Assembly: GCF_002237555.1 (NCBI RefSeq)
Contig: NZ_CP022540.1
Coordinates: 806,001 to 870,000, forward strand
Length of the DNA stretch: 64,000 nucleotides
Direction: 5' to 3'
Source of the DNA: Antarctobacter heliothermus
GTDB taxonomy: Bacteria > Pseudomonadota > Alphaproteobacteria > Rhodobacterales > Rhodobacteraceae
Within the stretch, counting starts at the first letter, position 1. Each line of letters begins with the position of its first letter. Shown one piece after another: positions 1 to 10,948 of the stretch. A program made the position numbers and the translations under genes. The notes beneath the pieces are model-generated. The model had not been told where the DNA came from, ran no database searches, and worked only from the letters and a program-made list of their open reading frames with translations.

Positions 1-583
1 GACAGGTCCGCTCCACTGTAAAGAACCCCTGCGTGGCACGCACCTTACCCAGACCCGAACAAGTCGGACAGGTCGTCGGCTCTGCGCCCCCTTCGGCACC
101 CGATCCGTTGCATTCATCACATTGCACCGAGGTCGGCACCTTGATGGTCTTTTGCAGCCCGTTATAGGCATCCTCAAGCGTCACACGCAGGTTGTACCGC
201 AGGTCAGCCCCACGCGCCGCACGCTGACGGCCCCCCTGACGGCCCCCCATGAAGTCGCCGAACAGATCATCGAACACATCGGAAAAAGCGCTGGCGAAAT
301 CGCCGTTGCCGCCCATGCCACCGGGGCCGCCGGGACGCTGACCTCCGCCCATGCCGCCCTCGAACGCGGCATGACCAAACCGGTCATAGGCCGCCTTTTT
401 CTCAGCGTCCTTCAGAACCTCGTGCGCCTCATTGGCTTCCTTGAACTGCGCTTCGGCGTCGGGCTTGTCAGCATTGCGATCGGGGTGCAGCTCTTTCGCC
501 TTGGCGCGATAGGCTTTCTTGATCTCTTCCGCCGAGGCGCCGCGCTGGAGACCGAGCACCTCGTAATAATCACGTTTGGACAT
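1..583 (-). CDS. dnaJ: Chaperone protein DnaJ (N-terminal part, 3' end outside window)
   Basis: Co-chaperone that stimulates the ATPase of DnaK and delivers unfolded substrates to it in the cytoplasm. The reading frame starts at an ATG at 581-583 on the minus strand, behind a strong AGGAGG ribosome site, with [12 protein letters not shown] at the N-terminus. The J domain carries the HPD motif ([12 protein letters not shown], about residue 35). It is followed by a Gly/Phe-rich linker ([17 protein letters not shown]) and the first cysteine repeats of the zinc-binding region ([16 protein letters not shown]). The C-terminal substrate-binding half lies beyond base 1. It sits 80 bp downstream of dnaK on the same strand, the usual dnaK-dnaJ operon. 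Identification is secure; only completeness is lacking. Confidence 0.97.
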   Translation of the reverse strand, partial: MSKRDYYEVLGLQRGASAEEIKKAYRAKAKELHPDRNADKPDAEAQFKEANEAHEVLKDAEKKAAYDRFGHAAFEGGMGGGQRPGGPGGMGGNGDFASAFSDVFDDLFGDFMGGRQGGRQRAARGADLRYNLRVTLEDAYNGLQKTIKVPTSVQCDECNGSGAEGGAEPTTCPTCSGLGKVRATQGFFTVERTC

Positions 584-603
584 GGCTGTCCTCCTCATTG
601 CGG

Positions 604-645
604 AACGTCAAGGGCCGGCCCGGTGTCCGGACCGGCCCCAGATTG
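604..645 (-). promoter_or_regulatory. Hairpin between dnaK and dnaJ
   Basis: An inverted repeat GGGCCGG (612-618) and CCGGCCC (632-638) lies in the 80-bp gap between dnaK and dnaJ. No T-run follows it on the minus strand, so it is unlikely to be a full terminator. A processing or attenuation hairpin that lowers dnaJ relative to dnaK is the likelier reading, which is inference. Confidence 0.4.
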
Positions 646-663
646 GTTCCGAGGGCGATGGCC

Positions 664-2586
<1,923 letters not shown>

Positions 2587-2700
2587 GTTTCGATCCCTTT
2601 CATTCTCAAGGCGATGTCACGAGGCGACGGACCCGTTACGGCATCCAGCCCCGTAGGATTGTCGCTGGGCACTCCGCAAAGGGCGTGCCCGGCGTTCGGA

Positions 2701-2733
2701 GGACATATAAGGAGGGGTCCGTGGGGCTGCAAG
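2701..2733 (-). promoter_or_regulatory. Candidate RpoH (sigma-32) promoter of dnaK
   Basis: On the minus strand, CTTG (2730-2733) is followed after 18 bases by CTTATAT (2705-2711). This matches the alphaproteobacterial heat-shock consensus CTTG-N17/18-CYTATnT. The start of dnaK is about 115 bases downstream. The match is seen directly; use by RpoH is inferred from the consensus and the gene. Confidence 0.65.
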
Positions 2734-2811
2734 CGTCGTGATAGCGGCAATTCTGCGGTTTTCCGTCTGTGGTTGCTTGGCATCTACAGGGCAATCCTTG
2801 ACAACAGGCTT

Positions 2812-3414
2812 ATGAGCGAACCGATCCGGCAAAAGGGCTTTGTCATTCACCCCGGCTTTCTGGACCGCGCGGCGCAGGTAAAACTGGTGGCTCGGCTGCG
2901 CGAGGTGCTGGCCATCGCCCCCCTGTTCACCCCGCGCACGCGACGCGGACCAATGTCAGTACGGATGAGCGCAGCAGGCAAATATGGCTGGATCAGCGAT
3001 ACACGCGGCTATCGATATGACACGCAACACCCCGACGGCATGACATGGCCCGCCATACCAGACGAAGTGACGGCAATCTGGGAGGCGGTATCAGACTGCC
3101 CCCGCGCGCCGGAATGCTGTTTGGTAAACTGGTACGGGGAGGGCGCGCGCATGGGCTTGCACCGCGATGAAGATGAGGCCGACCTGACCTGCCCGGTGGT
3201 ATCGGTGTCGCTGGGCGATGAGGGCCTTTTCCGCATGGGCAATGTCGAACGCGGTGGACGGACGAAATCAATCTGGCTGAAGTCCGGCGACGTGGTGGTA
3301 ATGGGCGGCGCGGCGCGACTGGCACATCACGGCGTTGATCGCATCCGGTTCGGATCATCGACATTGCTGCCGAACAGCGGGCGGATCAATCTGACCCTGC
3401 GGGTGGTGACATGA
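2812..3414 (+). CDS. alkB: AlkB-type alkylated DNA repair dioxygenase
   Basis: Fe(II)/2-oxoglutarate dioxygenase that directly reverses N-alkyl lesions such as 1-methyladenine and 3-methylcytosine in DNA. From the ATG at 2812 it has 200 residues. The iron ligands are the HxD pair H117-D119 (GLHRDED) and the distal H173 (ARLAHHGVDR). The 2-oxoglutarate and substrate arginines are in RINLTLR (R191, R197), matching E. coli AlkB. The frame is open further upstream to 2614, but that part overlaps the dnaK promoter region and has no family similarity, so the shorter start is chosen. It is divergent from dnaK, with no ada gene adjacent. Confidence 0.93.
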   Translation: MSEPIRQKGFVIHPGFLDRAAQVKLVARLREVLAIAPLFTPRTRRGPMSVRMSAAGKYGWISDTRGYRYDTQHPDGMTWPAIPDEVTAIWEAVSDCPRAPECCLVNWYGEGARMGLHRDEDEADLTCPVVSVSLGDEGLFRMGNVERGGRTKSIWLKSGDVVVMGGAARLAHHGVDRIRFGSSTLLPNSGRINLTLRVVT

Positions 3415-3419
3415 ATGGG

Positions 3420-3441
3420 CAAGCCGCTTTGACGCGGCTTG
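3420..3441 (+). terminator. Possible terminator hairpin downstream of alkB
   Basis: CAAGCCGC (3420-3427) and GCGGCTTG (3434-3441) form an 8-bp perfect stem with a 6-base loop, six bases after the alkB stop and between convergent genes. No T-run follows it, so termination strength is uncertain. Confidence 0.45.
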
Positions 3442-3461
3442 GACCCGGCCAGCCCCACGCG

Positions 3462-4082
3462 CTACTCTGACAACTCGCAACATCCTGACAGCACATAGCC
3501 GTCTGTCCCCGTCACAATCACCGTCGCGTCAAAGCCGAATTCATTGTCGGACATGCCGTTGTTGCAATAGGTCTTGGCCACCACCACCGACAGATTGCGT
3601 GCGCCGTATGCGCCCATTAGCACCCATTTTTCCAGTGGATTGTACGCCCGCCGCATCAGCCCGACGGAAAAGGTGTCACCGACCTCGTAATTGACCGGCG
3701 TCTTGATCGTGGCACTCTGTCCCGGGAGGATGTCTATGTTCCAGAACGGCTCTGTCCCTCCACAAGTCAGGCGCTGCACAGTGCTAATATCACCATCGGC
3801 CCGTGGCGCGAGAAACCGCAGCGCGGCCCAGCCCACGGCCTCGGGGACATTGACCATACCCCAGTTGCCTTCTGCCCGGATCACCTCGACCGCGCGGGCG
3901 TCGTATGCCAGTTCTCCGACAATCGGAAAACTGGCCCCCGGTCCCGCGCGCACGTTCAAAACATCGTTCGACGCCACGCCCACAACATCGTGCAGGCGCG
4001 GATAGTCGCTTTGCGCGGCGGCGGCGGTTCCAAGCAGCAGCAGACCGCACAACGCGCGCATCACACCGGCCATGCGCATCAT
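3462..4082 (-). CDS. Secreted SH3-domain protein with GTEPFW domain (paralogue 2)
   Basis: Protein of 206 residues exported by a signal peptide (hydrophobic MRALCGLLLLGTAAAAQ). A bacterial SH3-like domain follows (DVLNVRAGPGASFPIVGEL, about residues 40-95). The C-terminal domain contains the CGGTEPFW motif and a closing CC pair (LSGCCELSE), as in COG3650-like envelope proteins. I infer binding to the cell wall or another periplasmic ligand; no enzyme motif is seen. The start is placed at the ATG whose last bases form an ATGA overlap with the stop of the upstream gene. Motif order and content match the upstream gene throughout, so the two are tandem paralogues. Confidence 0.75.
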   Translation of the reverse strand: MMRMAGVMRALCGLLLLGTAAAAQSDYPRLHDVVGVASNDVLNVRAGPGASFPIVGELAYDARAVEVIRAEGNWGMVNVPEAVGWAALRFLAPRADGDISTVQRLTCGGTEPFWNIDILPGQSATIKTPVNYEVGDTFSVGLMRRAYNPLEKWVLMGAYGARNLSVVVAKTYCNNGMSDNEFGFDATVIVTGTDGYVLSGCCELSE

Positions 4083-4672
4083 TTCATGTCGAGCGAGCAG
4101 CACCCGGTGTAGACCTGCGTGTCATACCCGCCGATCACAACCGAGCCGGAAAAGCCAAAAACATAGTCCGACATGCCGTCTGTGCATTGCGTGTGGTTCA
4201 GCACAAGCGTCACGTTCTCTCCCAGTTTGCTGCCCAGCAGGGCGTGAGGGGCGTCGCGGCTGATCGCTGTCGACAACTCGCCGACCTTGAACGCCTTGTC
4301 GTCGTCATCGGGGCGGGTGAATGACAGGTTTTCGCCGACGACTGTCGCGCTCCAGAACGGTTCGGTTCCAAAACATTTGAACTGATACCCGGCGGGCAAT
4401 TCGGTGCCGTCCTGCCGCTCCATTGAGTCCAGCGGAACCCAGCCTGACAGCCCCTCGACGTTCACGCGGCCCCAGCCATCATCCTCTTCGACGACCTCGA
4501 TATGTTCGGCATCGAATCCCAGCGCGCCAATCACCGTGCCGTTTTCTGTCGGCCGTGTGCGCATGTTCAGCACATCGCCCTCTTCGACACCGGTGACATG
4601 ATAAAGCGCCGGAAACTCCTGCGCCGAGGCCGCCCCGGCAAGACAAATCAATAATACTGCAAATTTATTCAT
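4079..4672 (-). CDS. Secreted SH3-domain protein with GTEPFW domain (paralogue 1)
   Basis: Protein of 197 residues with a clear signal peptide (MNKFAVLLICLAGAASAQ). A bacterial SH3 domain follows (GDVLNMRTRPTENGTVIGAL, about residues 32-85, ending GWVPL). The C-terminal domain has CFGTEPFWSA near residue 100, CTDGMSDYVFGF, and a terminal CC pair (YTGCCSLD). The conserved cysteines suggest a disulfide-stabilised periplasmic fold. It is the first gene of a two-gene operon with its paralogue, overlapping it by four bases. The function is not known; the domain call is from motif reading. Confidence 0.77.
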   Translation of the reverse strand: MNKFAVLLICLAGAASAQEFPALYHVTGVEEGDVLNMRTRPTENGTVIGALGFDAEHIEVVEEDDGWGRVNVEGLSGWVPLDSMERQDGTELPAGYQFKCFGTEPFWSATVVGENLSFTRPDDDDKAFKVGELSTAISRDAPHALLGSKLGENVTLVLNHTQCTDGMSDYVFGFSGSVVIGGYDTQVYTGCCSLDMK

Positions 4673-4720
4673 TTCACTCTTCCCTAAATCCGCCGAAAAA
4701 CCGCGGGGAGAGCGGGCGCG

Positions 4721-5551
4721 TCAGCGGCGCGCGCTCCACGAGGCCGAGGCGTGTTTGCGGGTGTAGAACTCACCCATAAGACCAATCATCACCAGAATGA
4801 TACTCAGATAAAATGCATATTCCCAGTCAGAATTCCGGGGGTTGTAATCTACAAAAGCGTACCCGCGCGACTGGTCGATGGTATGGAACAGGGGATTCCA
4901 ATCGAACATGGCCAGCATGGAACTGGGCAGTGTATTGGCAACGAACATCTTGCCCGAGGCGATCATGTTGGCCCGTTGGTACACGGTCGAGATAATGCTG
5001 ACCGGAGTCGGAAACCACGGTTTGACCGCCAGAAAGACCAGCCCGATGGCGGCGCCGGAGAACCACGACAGGATGACCATGGCAAGGCACCCGATGGGGT
5101 CGTGAATGTCCTCCATCACAAAGGGGTTAAAGGCCACGTCGTAGACAAACAGGATCGCGAACAGCGACAGGATCTGGATATACAGGGTCGACACCATAGC
5201 AGAGATGATGGCAATGGCGGTGTTCATCGGCGCGTGCTGCATCATCGGGCTGGCGGGCCCCTCGGACGAGGACACTGCGCCCAGTGTCTTGGTATGGGTC
5301 ATGAACAGGAAGACACCTGTCATGATGTAGACCATGAAATCGCCCCGAAGGGCGGCGCTGCGCATCCCGAGAATCTGGAACATGAAGTAGAACGCCAAGA
5401 CGAAGATGATCGTCTGCAACATGTTCATAAAGATCGCCATGAAGGCGTTTCCATGCGTCTTGCGCACCGAACGGACCGAATTGTGATAAATCAGTTCGAG
5501 GATATAGACGAAGGATTCCAGCCGGGACCGGGGACGAGTAACCTGAAACAT
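4721..5551 (-). CDS. ABC-2 type polysaccharide export permease (KpsM-like)
   Basis: Inner-membrane permease of about 276 residues with roughly six hydrophobic segments (for example IFMNMLQTIIFVLAFYFMFQI, and IILVMIGLMGEFYTR near the end). It resembles the membrane subunit of capsule or O-antigen exporters, and the N-terminus (RPRSRLESFVYILELIYHNSVRS) is typical of such proteins. The start at 5551 has a GGAG site eight bases upstream. The frame extends to 5617 without a ribosome site, so the longer form is disfavoured. No ATP-binding partner is adjacent; the nearest ABC ATPase is 29 kb away. It is divergent from cysQ and the glycosyltransferase genes, which supports a role in glycan export. 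Confidence 0.82.
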   Translation of the reverse strand: MFQVTRPRSRLESFVYILELIYHNSVRSVRKTHGNAFMAIFMNMLQTIIFVLAFYFMFQILGMRSAALRGDFMVYIMTGVFLFMTHTKTLGAVSSSEGPASPMMQHAPMNTAIAIISAMVSTLYIQILSLFAILFVYDVAFNPFVMEDIHDPIGCLAMVILSWFSGAAIGLVFLAVKPWFPTPVSIISTVYQRANMIASGKMFVANTLPSSMLAMFDWNPLFHTIDQSRGYAFVDYNPRNSDWEYAFYLSIILVMIGLMGEFYTRKHASASWSARR

Positions 5552-5677
5552 GCTGCCTGCTCCGAATGCGTGCCCGCGACAGGCCGCACACTTGCCGTTC
5601 TTGTTGACCCGCACCATAAGGCGCGCGAGCTTTCAAATCAATAAATTCGCGCAGGCCGCGCGTCTTGGAGCCATGAA

Positions 5678-6475
5678 ATGAATTATTCCGAACTGACCAC
5701 CGTGATGCGCCGTCTGGCTCTGGAGGCCGGAGAGAAGATCATGGAGATCTACAACTCCGACGATTTTGAGGTCATGGTCAAATCCGACGACAGCCCCGTC
5801 ACCGTGGCCGATCAGGCCGCCGACGCGCTGATCTCGGACGGATTGCGCGCCGCTTTTCCGGACACCGCATTGGTGACAGAGGAACAGGCCGACAGCCATG
5901 ATGTCACCGCCAAGACCTTTCTGATCGTCGATCCGCTGGACGGCACCAAGGAATTCATCAAACGGCGCGGCGATTTCACCGTGAATATCGCGCTGGTCGA
6001 GGACGGAGTGCCGACGCGAGGTGTGGTTTATGCTCCCGCCAAGGGCCGCATGTTCTATACCGACAGCGTCGGCAACTCGGTCGAAGAGGCGGGACCTTTC
6101 GATCTGGAAACGCGCGGGGAAACCAAGCCGATCAAGGTCACGGCGCCCAAAAACGACTCGCTGATGGTTGTGGCGTCAAAATCGCACCGTGATCAGGCCA
6201 CCGACGACTATATCGCCAAATACGACGTCAAAGACATGACCAGCGCCGGGTCGTCGCTGAAATTCTGCCTTGTCGCCACGGGCGAGGCCGATCTCTACCC
6301 CCGGCTTGGCCGCACTATGGAATGGGATACGGCCGCCGGTCACGCTGTTCTGAACGGCGCGGGCGGGCGCGTGGTGCGCTTTGACGATCACACCGCGCTG
6401 GCCTACGGCAAGGAAGGCTTCGCCAACCCGTTCTTCATCGCCTACGCTCCGGGTGTGGATCTGAAAGAGGGCTGA
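5678..6475 (+). CDS. cysQ: 3'(2'),5'-bisphosphate nucleotidase CysQ
   Basis: Mg-dependent phosphatase of the inositol monophosphatase superfamily that hydrolyses 3'-phosphoadenosine 5'-phosphate (PAP) to AMP. It has 265 residues. The metal site shows EE (68-69), DPLDGT (85-90) and WDTAAG (216-221), the lithium-sensitive phosphatase signature. It opens a plus-strand run with a glycosyltransferase eight bases downstream. Because PAP is the by-product of PAPS-dependent sulfotransferases, and sulfotransferase-like genes lie at 13.7 and 37.9 kb, a role supporting glycan sulfation is plausible (inference). Its general role in sulfate assimilation is the alternative. Confidence 0.92.
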   Translation: MNYSELTTVMRRLALEAGEKIMEIYNSDDFEVMVKSDDSPVTVADQAADALISDGLRAAFPDTALVTEEQADSHDVTAKTFLIVDPLDGTKEFIKRRGDFTVNIALVEDGVPTRGVVYAPAKGRMFYTDSVGNSVEEAGPFDLETRGETKPIKVTAPKNDSLMVVASKSHRDQATDDYIAKYDVKDMTSAGSSLKFCLVATGEADLYPRLGRTMEWDTAAGHAVLNGAGGRVVRFDDHTALAYGKEGFANPFFIAYAPGVDLKEG

Positions 6476-6483
6476 GTCCCCAT

Positions 6484-7707
6484 ATGACCCTGCCGGTCAG
6501 CATCGTCATCGTCAGCCGGGGCCGACCGGCCGCGCTGATGCGCTGCCTGACCGGGGTCGGCCAACTGGACTACGCCCTGTTTGAAATCGTTGTCGTCGCC
6601 TGCCCCGCAGGCGCCGACGCCACGGCGGCCCGGCCTGACGCCAACCATATCAAGCTGATCCGTTTTGATGAACCCAACATCTCTGCCGCCCGCAATCTGG
6701 GAATTGCCGCCGCGTCCGGAGAGATTACGGCCTTTATCGACGACGACGCGGTGCCGGAACCGCTGTGGCTGCGGCACCTGACCGGCCCGTTCGACGATCC
6801 ACAGGTGGCCTGCGCCGGGGGCTATGTGATCGGGCGGAATGGCATTTCTTTTCAGTGGACATCGCGCAGTGTCGACAAAACAGGCGACGCGCACCCGCTG
6901 GCCTTGACCGGCGATGCCCCCGCAAAACCCACCCCGCCGCAAGGACAGGCGATCAAGACCGAAGGCACCAATATGGCAGTGCGCCGCGATGTGCTGTCCG
7001 CGCTTGGCGGCTTTGACCCGGCGTTCCGCTTTTATCTTGATGAAACCGATCTGAACCTGCGCCTGACTGCAGCGGGCCATCGGACTGCGCTGGTGCCAAT
7101 GGCGCAGGTCCATCACGGATACGCCGAAAGCGCCCGGCGCGCTCGCGACCGCAGCCCGCGCGACCTGACAGAGATCGGTGCGTCGCAGATGGTCTTTTTG
7201 CGCAAGCATTGTTCCGAAACCGACAGGGACGCAGCATGGCGCACCTTTGCGGACGGACAGCGCGCACGCCTGCTGCGCTTCATGCAGAGCGGCCAACTGG
7301 ACCCGTCAGATGTGGCGCGCCTGATGCGTGGCTTGAGGCGCGGCGCACAGGACGGCACCAGCCGCAAGTTTGGGGCGACCCCGGCCCTGCCCCCCCCCGA
7401 TCAGAGGTTTTTGCCCTATCCCGGACGTCCGGACGCCCCGCGTGTCTGCCTTGCCGGAAGACCGTGGCAGGCCGCGCGGCAGCGCGTCAAAGCGGCGCAG
7501 GCGGTCCGCGACGGCGCCATCGTCAGCCTGTTCTTGTTTTCGCCGACAGTCCGCCGCCACCGTGTCAGTTTTACCTCTGATGGGGTCTGGGAACAATCAG
7601 GCGGTCTTTTTGGGCAGAGTGATCGCGACAGTCCGGCAATCCGCTTGCAGCTCTTTTCTTCTCGCCTCTCATCAGAGATTATGCGAGTGCGGAAACAGCG
7701 CGGCTAG
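6484..7707 (+). CDS. Family 2 glycosyltransferase
   Basis: Cytoplasmic GT-A fold glycosyltransferase of 407 residues. The N-terminal nucleotide-sugar binding strand is VSIVIVSRGRP (about 5-15) and the metal-binding DDD is at 86-88 (AFIDDDAVPEP). A later FYLDETDLNLRL segment is the usual acceptor-side ED motif. The C-terminal 120 residues are Arg- and Pro-rich and show no domain I recognise. It starts eight bases after cysQ, so the two are probably co-transcribed. The sugar and linkage cannot be read from sequence. Confidence 0.85.
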   Translation: MTLPVSIVIVSRGRPAALMRCLTGVGQLDYALFEIVVVACPAGADATAARPDANHIKLIRFDEPNISAARNLGIAAASGEITAFIDDDAVPEPLWLRHLTGPFDDPQVACAGGYVIGRNGISFQWTSRSVDKTGDAHPLALTGDAPAKPTPPQGQAIKTEGTNMAVRRDVLSALGGFDPAFRFYLDETDLNLRLTAAGHRTALVPMAQVHHGYAESARRARDRSPRDLTEIGASQMVFLRKHCSETDRDAAWRTFADGQRARLLRFMQSGQLDPSDVARLMRGLRRGAQDGTSRKFGATPALPPPDQRFLPYPGRPDAPRVCLAGRPWQAARQRVKAAQAVRDGAIVSLFLFSPTVRRHRVSFTSDGVWEQSGGLFGQSDRDSPAIRLQLFSSRLSSEIMRVRKQRG

Positions 7708-7847
7708 CGCGGATTTTGCGGATCGATAGCCCGACATGACGACATATTGGGAACATATTTTTACCTAAGTTTTTTGCCATTCCGTGCGATAAGGCCCCGC
7801 GATTGGCGGCCAAAGGGACCGGGCGGCAAAAACAGACGGAGACTGAA

Positions 7848-8738
7848 ATGAAAAAGAAAGTCACCAAGGCGATCTTTCCTGTGGCGGGGCTAGGCACCCG
7901 TTTTCTTCCCGCCACCAAATCCGTTCCAAAGGAGATCATGACGCTGGTTGATCGCCCGCTGGTACAATACGCGATTGATGAGGCCCGCGCCGCCGGGATC
8001 GAGGAATTTATCTTTGTCACCTCGCGCGGCAAAGGCGCGCTAGAGGACTATTTCGACGTCGCCCCGCAGTTGGAAGAAGAACTGCGCCGCAAGGGCAAGG
8101 ATCAACTTCTGGACATTCTGTTGTCCACCAACATGGACAGCGGTGAGATCGCCTATATCCGCCAGCACAAGGCGCTGGGTCTGGGCCACGCCATCTGGTG
8201 CGCGCGCCGTCTGATTGGCGATCAGCCCTTTGCCGTCATGCTGCCCGACGATGTGATCGCCGCCGAAAAACCCTGCCTTCAGCAGATGGTCGAGGCCTAT
8301 GAACAGACCGGCGGCTGCATGGTCGCCGCGATGGAGGTTCCGCAAGATCGTGTCAGCGCCTATGGCGTTCTGGATATCTCCGAGGACATGGGTCAGATGG
8401 TCAAGGTCAAGGGAATGGTCGAAAAGCCGCCCGCCGATCAGGCACCATCAAACCTGGCCGTAATTGGCCGCTACATCCTGACACCAGACGTGTTCAAGCA
8501 TCTGGAAAATCCGCAGACCGGCGCCGGGGGCGAAATCCAGTTGACCGACGCGATCGACAAGGAAATCAACGGAAGCGGTGTTTACGGCTACCGCTTCAAC
8601 GGCCAACGGTTCGACTGTGGGTCCAAGGCCGGTTTCCTACAGGCCACCGTTGCCTTTGGTCTGGCGCGCAATGAATTGAAGGGCGATCTGGGGGCCTACC
8701 TGGACGAACTGGCGATTTCTCGCAAGGCGGCGGAATAA
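7848..8738 (+). CDS. galU: UTP--glucose-1-phosphate uridylyltransferase
   Basis: Makes UDP-glucose from UTP and glucose-1-phosphate, the activated donor for cell-surface glycans. It has 296 residues from the ATG at 7848. The nucleotidyltransferase signature GLGTRFLPATKSVPKEI is at 14-30, and the central region carries MLPDDVI and EKPPADQAPSN. The start is set by GGAG eight bases upstream; an in-frame TTG at 7803 has no ribosome site. Five bases separate it from galE, giving a two-step UDP-Glc to UDP-Gal route inside the glycan locus. Confidence 0.96.
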   Translation: MKKKVTKAIFPVAGLGTRFLPATKSVPKEIMTLVDRPLVQYAIDEARAAGIEEFIFVTSRGKGALEDYFDVAPQLEEELRRKGKDQLLDILLSTNMDSGEIAYIRQHKALGLGHAIWCARRLIGDQPFAVMLPDDVIAAEKPCLQQMVEAYEQTGGCMVAAMEVPQDRVSAYGVLDISEDMGQMVKVKGMVEKPPADQAPSNLAVIGRYILTPDVFKHLENPQTGAGGEIQLTDAIDKEINGSGVYGYRFNGQRFDCGSKAGFLQATVAFGLARNELKGDLGAYLDELAISRKAAE

Positions 8739-8743
8739 GCCAG

Positions 8744-9727
8744 ATGGCGCACGTTCTGGTCACCGGCGGAGCAGGATATATCGGCAGCCACGCTTGCAAG
8801 GCGCTGCGGGCGGCGGGCTATACGCCTGTCACCTATGACAACCTGTCGACCGGCTGGCAGGACGCGGTCAAATTTGGCCCGTTCGAACAGGGCGCGCTGT
8901 CAGACCGTGCCCGTCTGGATGAGGTCTTTGCCAAATGGCAGCCGGTGGCGGTGATGCATTTCGCGGCCCTCAGTCAGGTTGGTGAGGCGATGGCCAAACC
9001 CGGCCTCTACTGGCGCAACAACGTCGAAGGCTCGCTGACCCTGATCGAGGCCGCCTGCGCCGCTGGATGTCTTGATTTCGTGTTCTCCTCCACCTGCGCC
9101 ACCTATGGCGAGCATGACAACGTGGTGCTGGACGAAAACACGCCACAGGAGCCGTTGAACGCCTACGGCGCGTCCAAGCGCGCGGTTGAAAACATCCTGC
9201 GCGACTTCGGCGCGTCCCATGGCATGAAATCGGTGATCTTTCGCTATTTCAACGTGGCGGGCGCCGATCCCGAGGGCGAGGTGGGCGAATATCACCGCCC
9301 AGAAACACACCTGATCCCGGTCATGCTAGAGGCGGTTGACGGCAAACGCCCCGGCCTGACCGTACATGGCACTGATTACGACACGCCTGACGGCACCTGC
9401 ATCCGTGACTATGTACATGTGATGGATCTGGTGGATGCGCATATTCTGGGTCTGCGATGGCTACAGGACGGCAAAGGCAGCCGGGTTTTCAACCTTGGCA
9501 CCGGGCGCGGCTTTTCCGTGCGCGAGGTGATCGACGCGGCAGGTCATGTCACCAACATGGCCGTGCCCTGCACCGACGGTCCGCGCCGCGCTGGCGATGC
9601 GACAAAACTCGTCTCCGGCTCGACCCGCGCGGATGAAGAGTTGGGCTGGAGCCCGGCGCGCTCGACCATGCCGCAGATGATCGCCGATGCGTGGCGCTGG
9701 CACAAGAATGGTCACTACACAGCGTAA
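8744..9727 (+). CDS. galE: UDP-glucose 4-epimerase
   Basis: Short-chain dehydrogenase-type epimerase that interconverts UDP-glucose and UDP-galactose with bound NAD. It has 327 residues. The Rossmann motif is GGAGYIG (8-14), the catalytic Ser/Thr is in FSSTCATYG (about 114-122) and the YxxxK pair is Y141/K145 (NAYGASKRA). It sits directly behind galU and its end overlaps the following glycosyltransferase by 20 bases, so translation is probably coupled. It supplies galactose-type donors for the neighbouring transferases. Confidence 0.96.
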   Translation: MAHVLVTGGAGYIGSHACKALRAAGYTPVTYDNLSTGWQDAVKFGPFEQGALSDRARLDEVFAKWQPVAVMHFAALSQVGEAMAKPGLYWRNNVEGSLTLIEAACAAGCLDFVFSSTCATYGEHDNVVLDENTPQEPLNAYGASKRAVENILRDFGASHGMKSVIFRYFNVAGADPEGEVGEYHRPETHLIPVMLEAVDGKRPGLTVHGTDYDTPDGTCIRDYVHVMDLVDAHILGLRWLQDGKGSRVFNLGTGRGFSVREVIDAAGHVTNMAVPCTDGPRRAGDATKLVSGSTRADEELGWSPARSTMPQMIADAWRWHKNGHYTA

Positions 9728-10895
9728 CCGCCTGCTGGACCTGACCCGGCTGACCAGCCGGGCGGGCCGTCCCCTGACCGGGGTGGACCGTGTCGAATTT
9801 GCCTATCTGACCCACATGTTGCGACACGGCCCCCTCTGGGGGCTGGTGCGCACCTCACTGGGCTACGTCCTGCTGGACGCCGTTGGCTGCGCTGCCTTCC
9901 GGGACAAGGTGCTGTCAGGGGACTGGGGACCGGCGGACCGGCTGTCGCGGATCAAACGCGGGCTGGACCCGATGCGCGCGCACGCGGAATCCGATCTGCG
10001 CCGGATCTGCACCGCGCGATGCCTGCCGCTGCGCCTGTCGCCCATGTTGCGCCGACATTTGCCACCCGGCATCACCTATGTGAACACCGGCCACACCAAT
10101 CTGACGGACCGCGTCCTGTCAGCTTTGCGCAGCATCGGCGCGCGCGTGTCGGTCTTTGTGCATGACACCATCCCGCTGGACGTGCCGCAATACCAGCGCC
10201 TTGGCACCGTAGAGAAATTCCGCCACTTCCTGACACGGGCCGCAGAAAGCGCCGATCTGATCATCTGCAACTCACACCAGACAGAGACCGACCTTGGCCG
10301 TCATCTGGCGGAGGACCGCGTGCCCCCGACGATCTCTGCCCCCCTTGGTCTGGACCTGACACAGCCAACCGTGGCCCCGCAGGGACCATGGACCACCCCC
10401 TATTTTGTCACACTCGGGACGATCGAACCACGCAAGAACCATGCCCTGTTGCTGGATCTCTGGGACGACATCCCCGACGCCCACCTGCTGATCTGCGGAA
10501 GTCGTGGCTGGGAAAACCACGCCGTCTTTGACCGCCTCGACACCCGGCCGCCCCGCGTTCATGAATTGCCCGGGCTGGATGACGGACAGGTTGCGGCGCT
10601 CTTGCAAAGGTCCGCTGGATTGCTCTTTCCCAGCTTTGCAGAGGGGTATGGCCTGCCCCCGGTCGAGGCCGCAGCCCTTGGCGCACCCGTTCTGGTGAAC
10701 GATCTGCCCATTTATCGCGAGGTATTGGGCGACATTCCCGTTTACGCAAATGTTTCGGACCGTTATCTTTGGCGCAAAGAAATCAACCGGATGGCTGCGG
10801 ATCACCCGTCAGATCAGACCCGCGCAGAGCAGGCGCAACGTTTTGCCCCCCCGACATGGGAGGCGCATTTCAAGGCGGTCTTAACCCTGACCTGA
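9708..10895 (+). CDS. Family 4 (group 1) glycosyltransferase
   Basis: GT-B fold retaining glycosyltransferase of 395 residues. The C-terminal domain holds the typical features: LGTIEPRKNH (about 240), and the EX7E motif in FAEGYGLPPVEAAALG (about 322-337), followed by APVLVNDLPIYREVLGD. The N-terminal half binds the acceptor (FVHDTIPLDVPQYQ). I chose the ATG at 9708, which overlaps the end of galE by 20 bases; a start at 9687 would overlap more. The donor is unknown, but UDP- or GDP-hexoses are usual in this family. Confidence 0.88.
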   Translation: MVTTQRNRLLDLTRLTSRAGRPLTGVDRVEFAYLTHMLRHGPLWGLVRTSLGYVLLDAVGCAAFRDKVLSGDWGPADRLSRIKRGLDPMRAHAESDLRRICTARCLPLRLSPMLRRHLPPGITYVNTGHTNLTDRVLSALRSIGARVSVFVHDTIPLDVPQYQRLGTVEKFRHFLTRAAESADLIICNSHQTETDLGRHLAEDRVPPTISAPLGLDLTQPTVAPQGPWTTPYFVTLGTIEPRKNHALLLDLWDDIPDAHLLICGSRGWENHAVFDRLDTRPPRVHELPGLDDGQVAALLQRSAGLLFPSFAEGYGLPPVEAAALGAPVLVNDLPIYREVLGDIPVYANVSDRYLWRKEINRMAADHPSDQTRAEQAQRFAPPTWEAHFKAVLTLT

Positions 10896-10948
10896 TAGCC
10901 GACACCGGATAAAAGCGGCCCTAGGGGCGCAGGACAAGAGGCAAGGCT

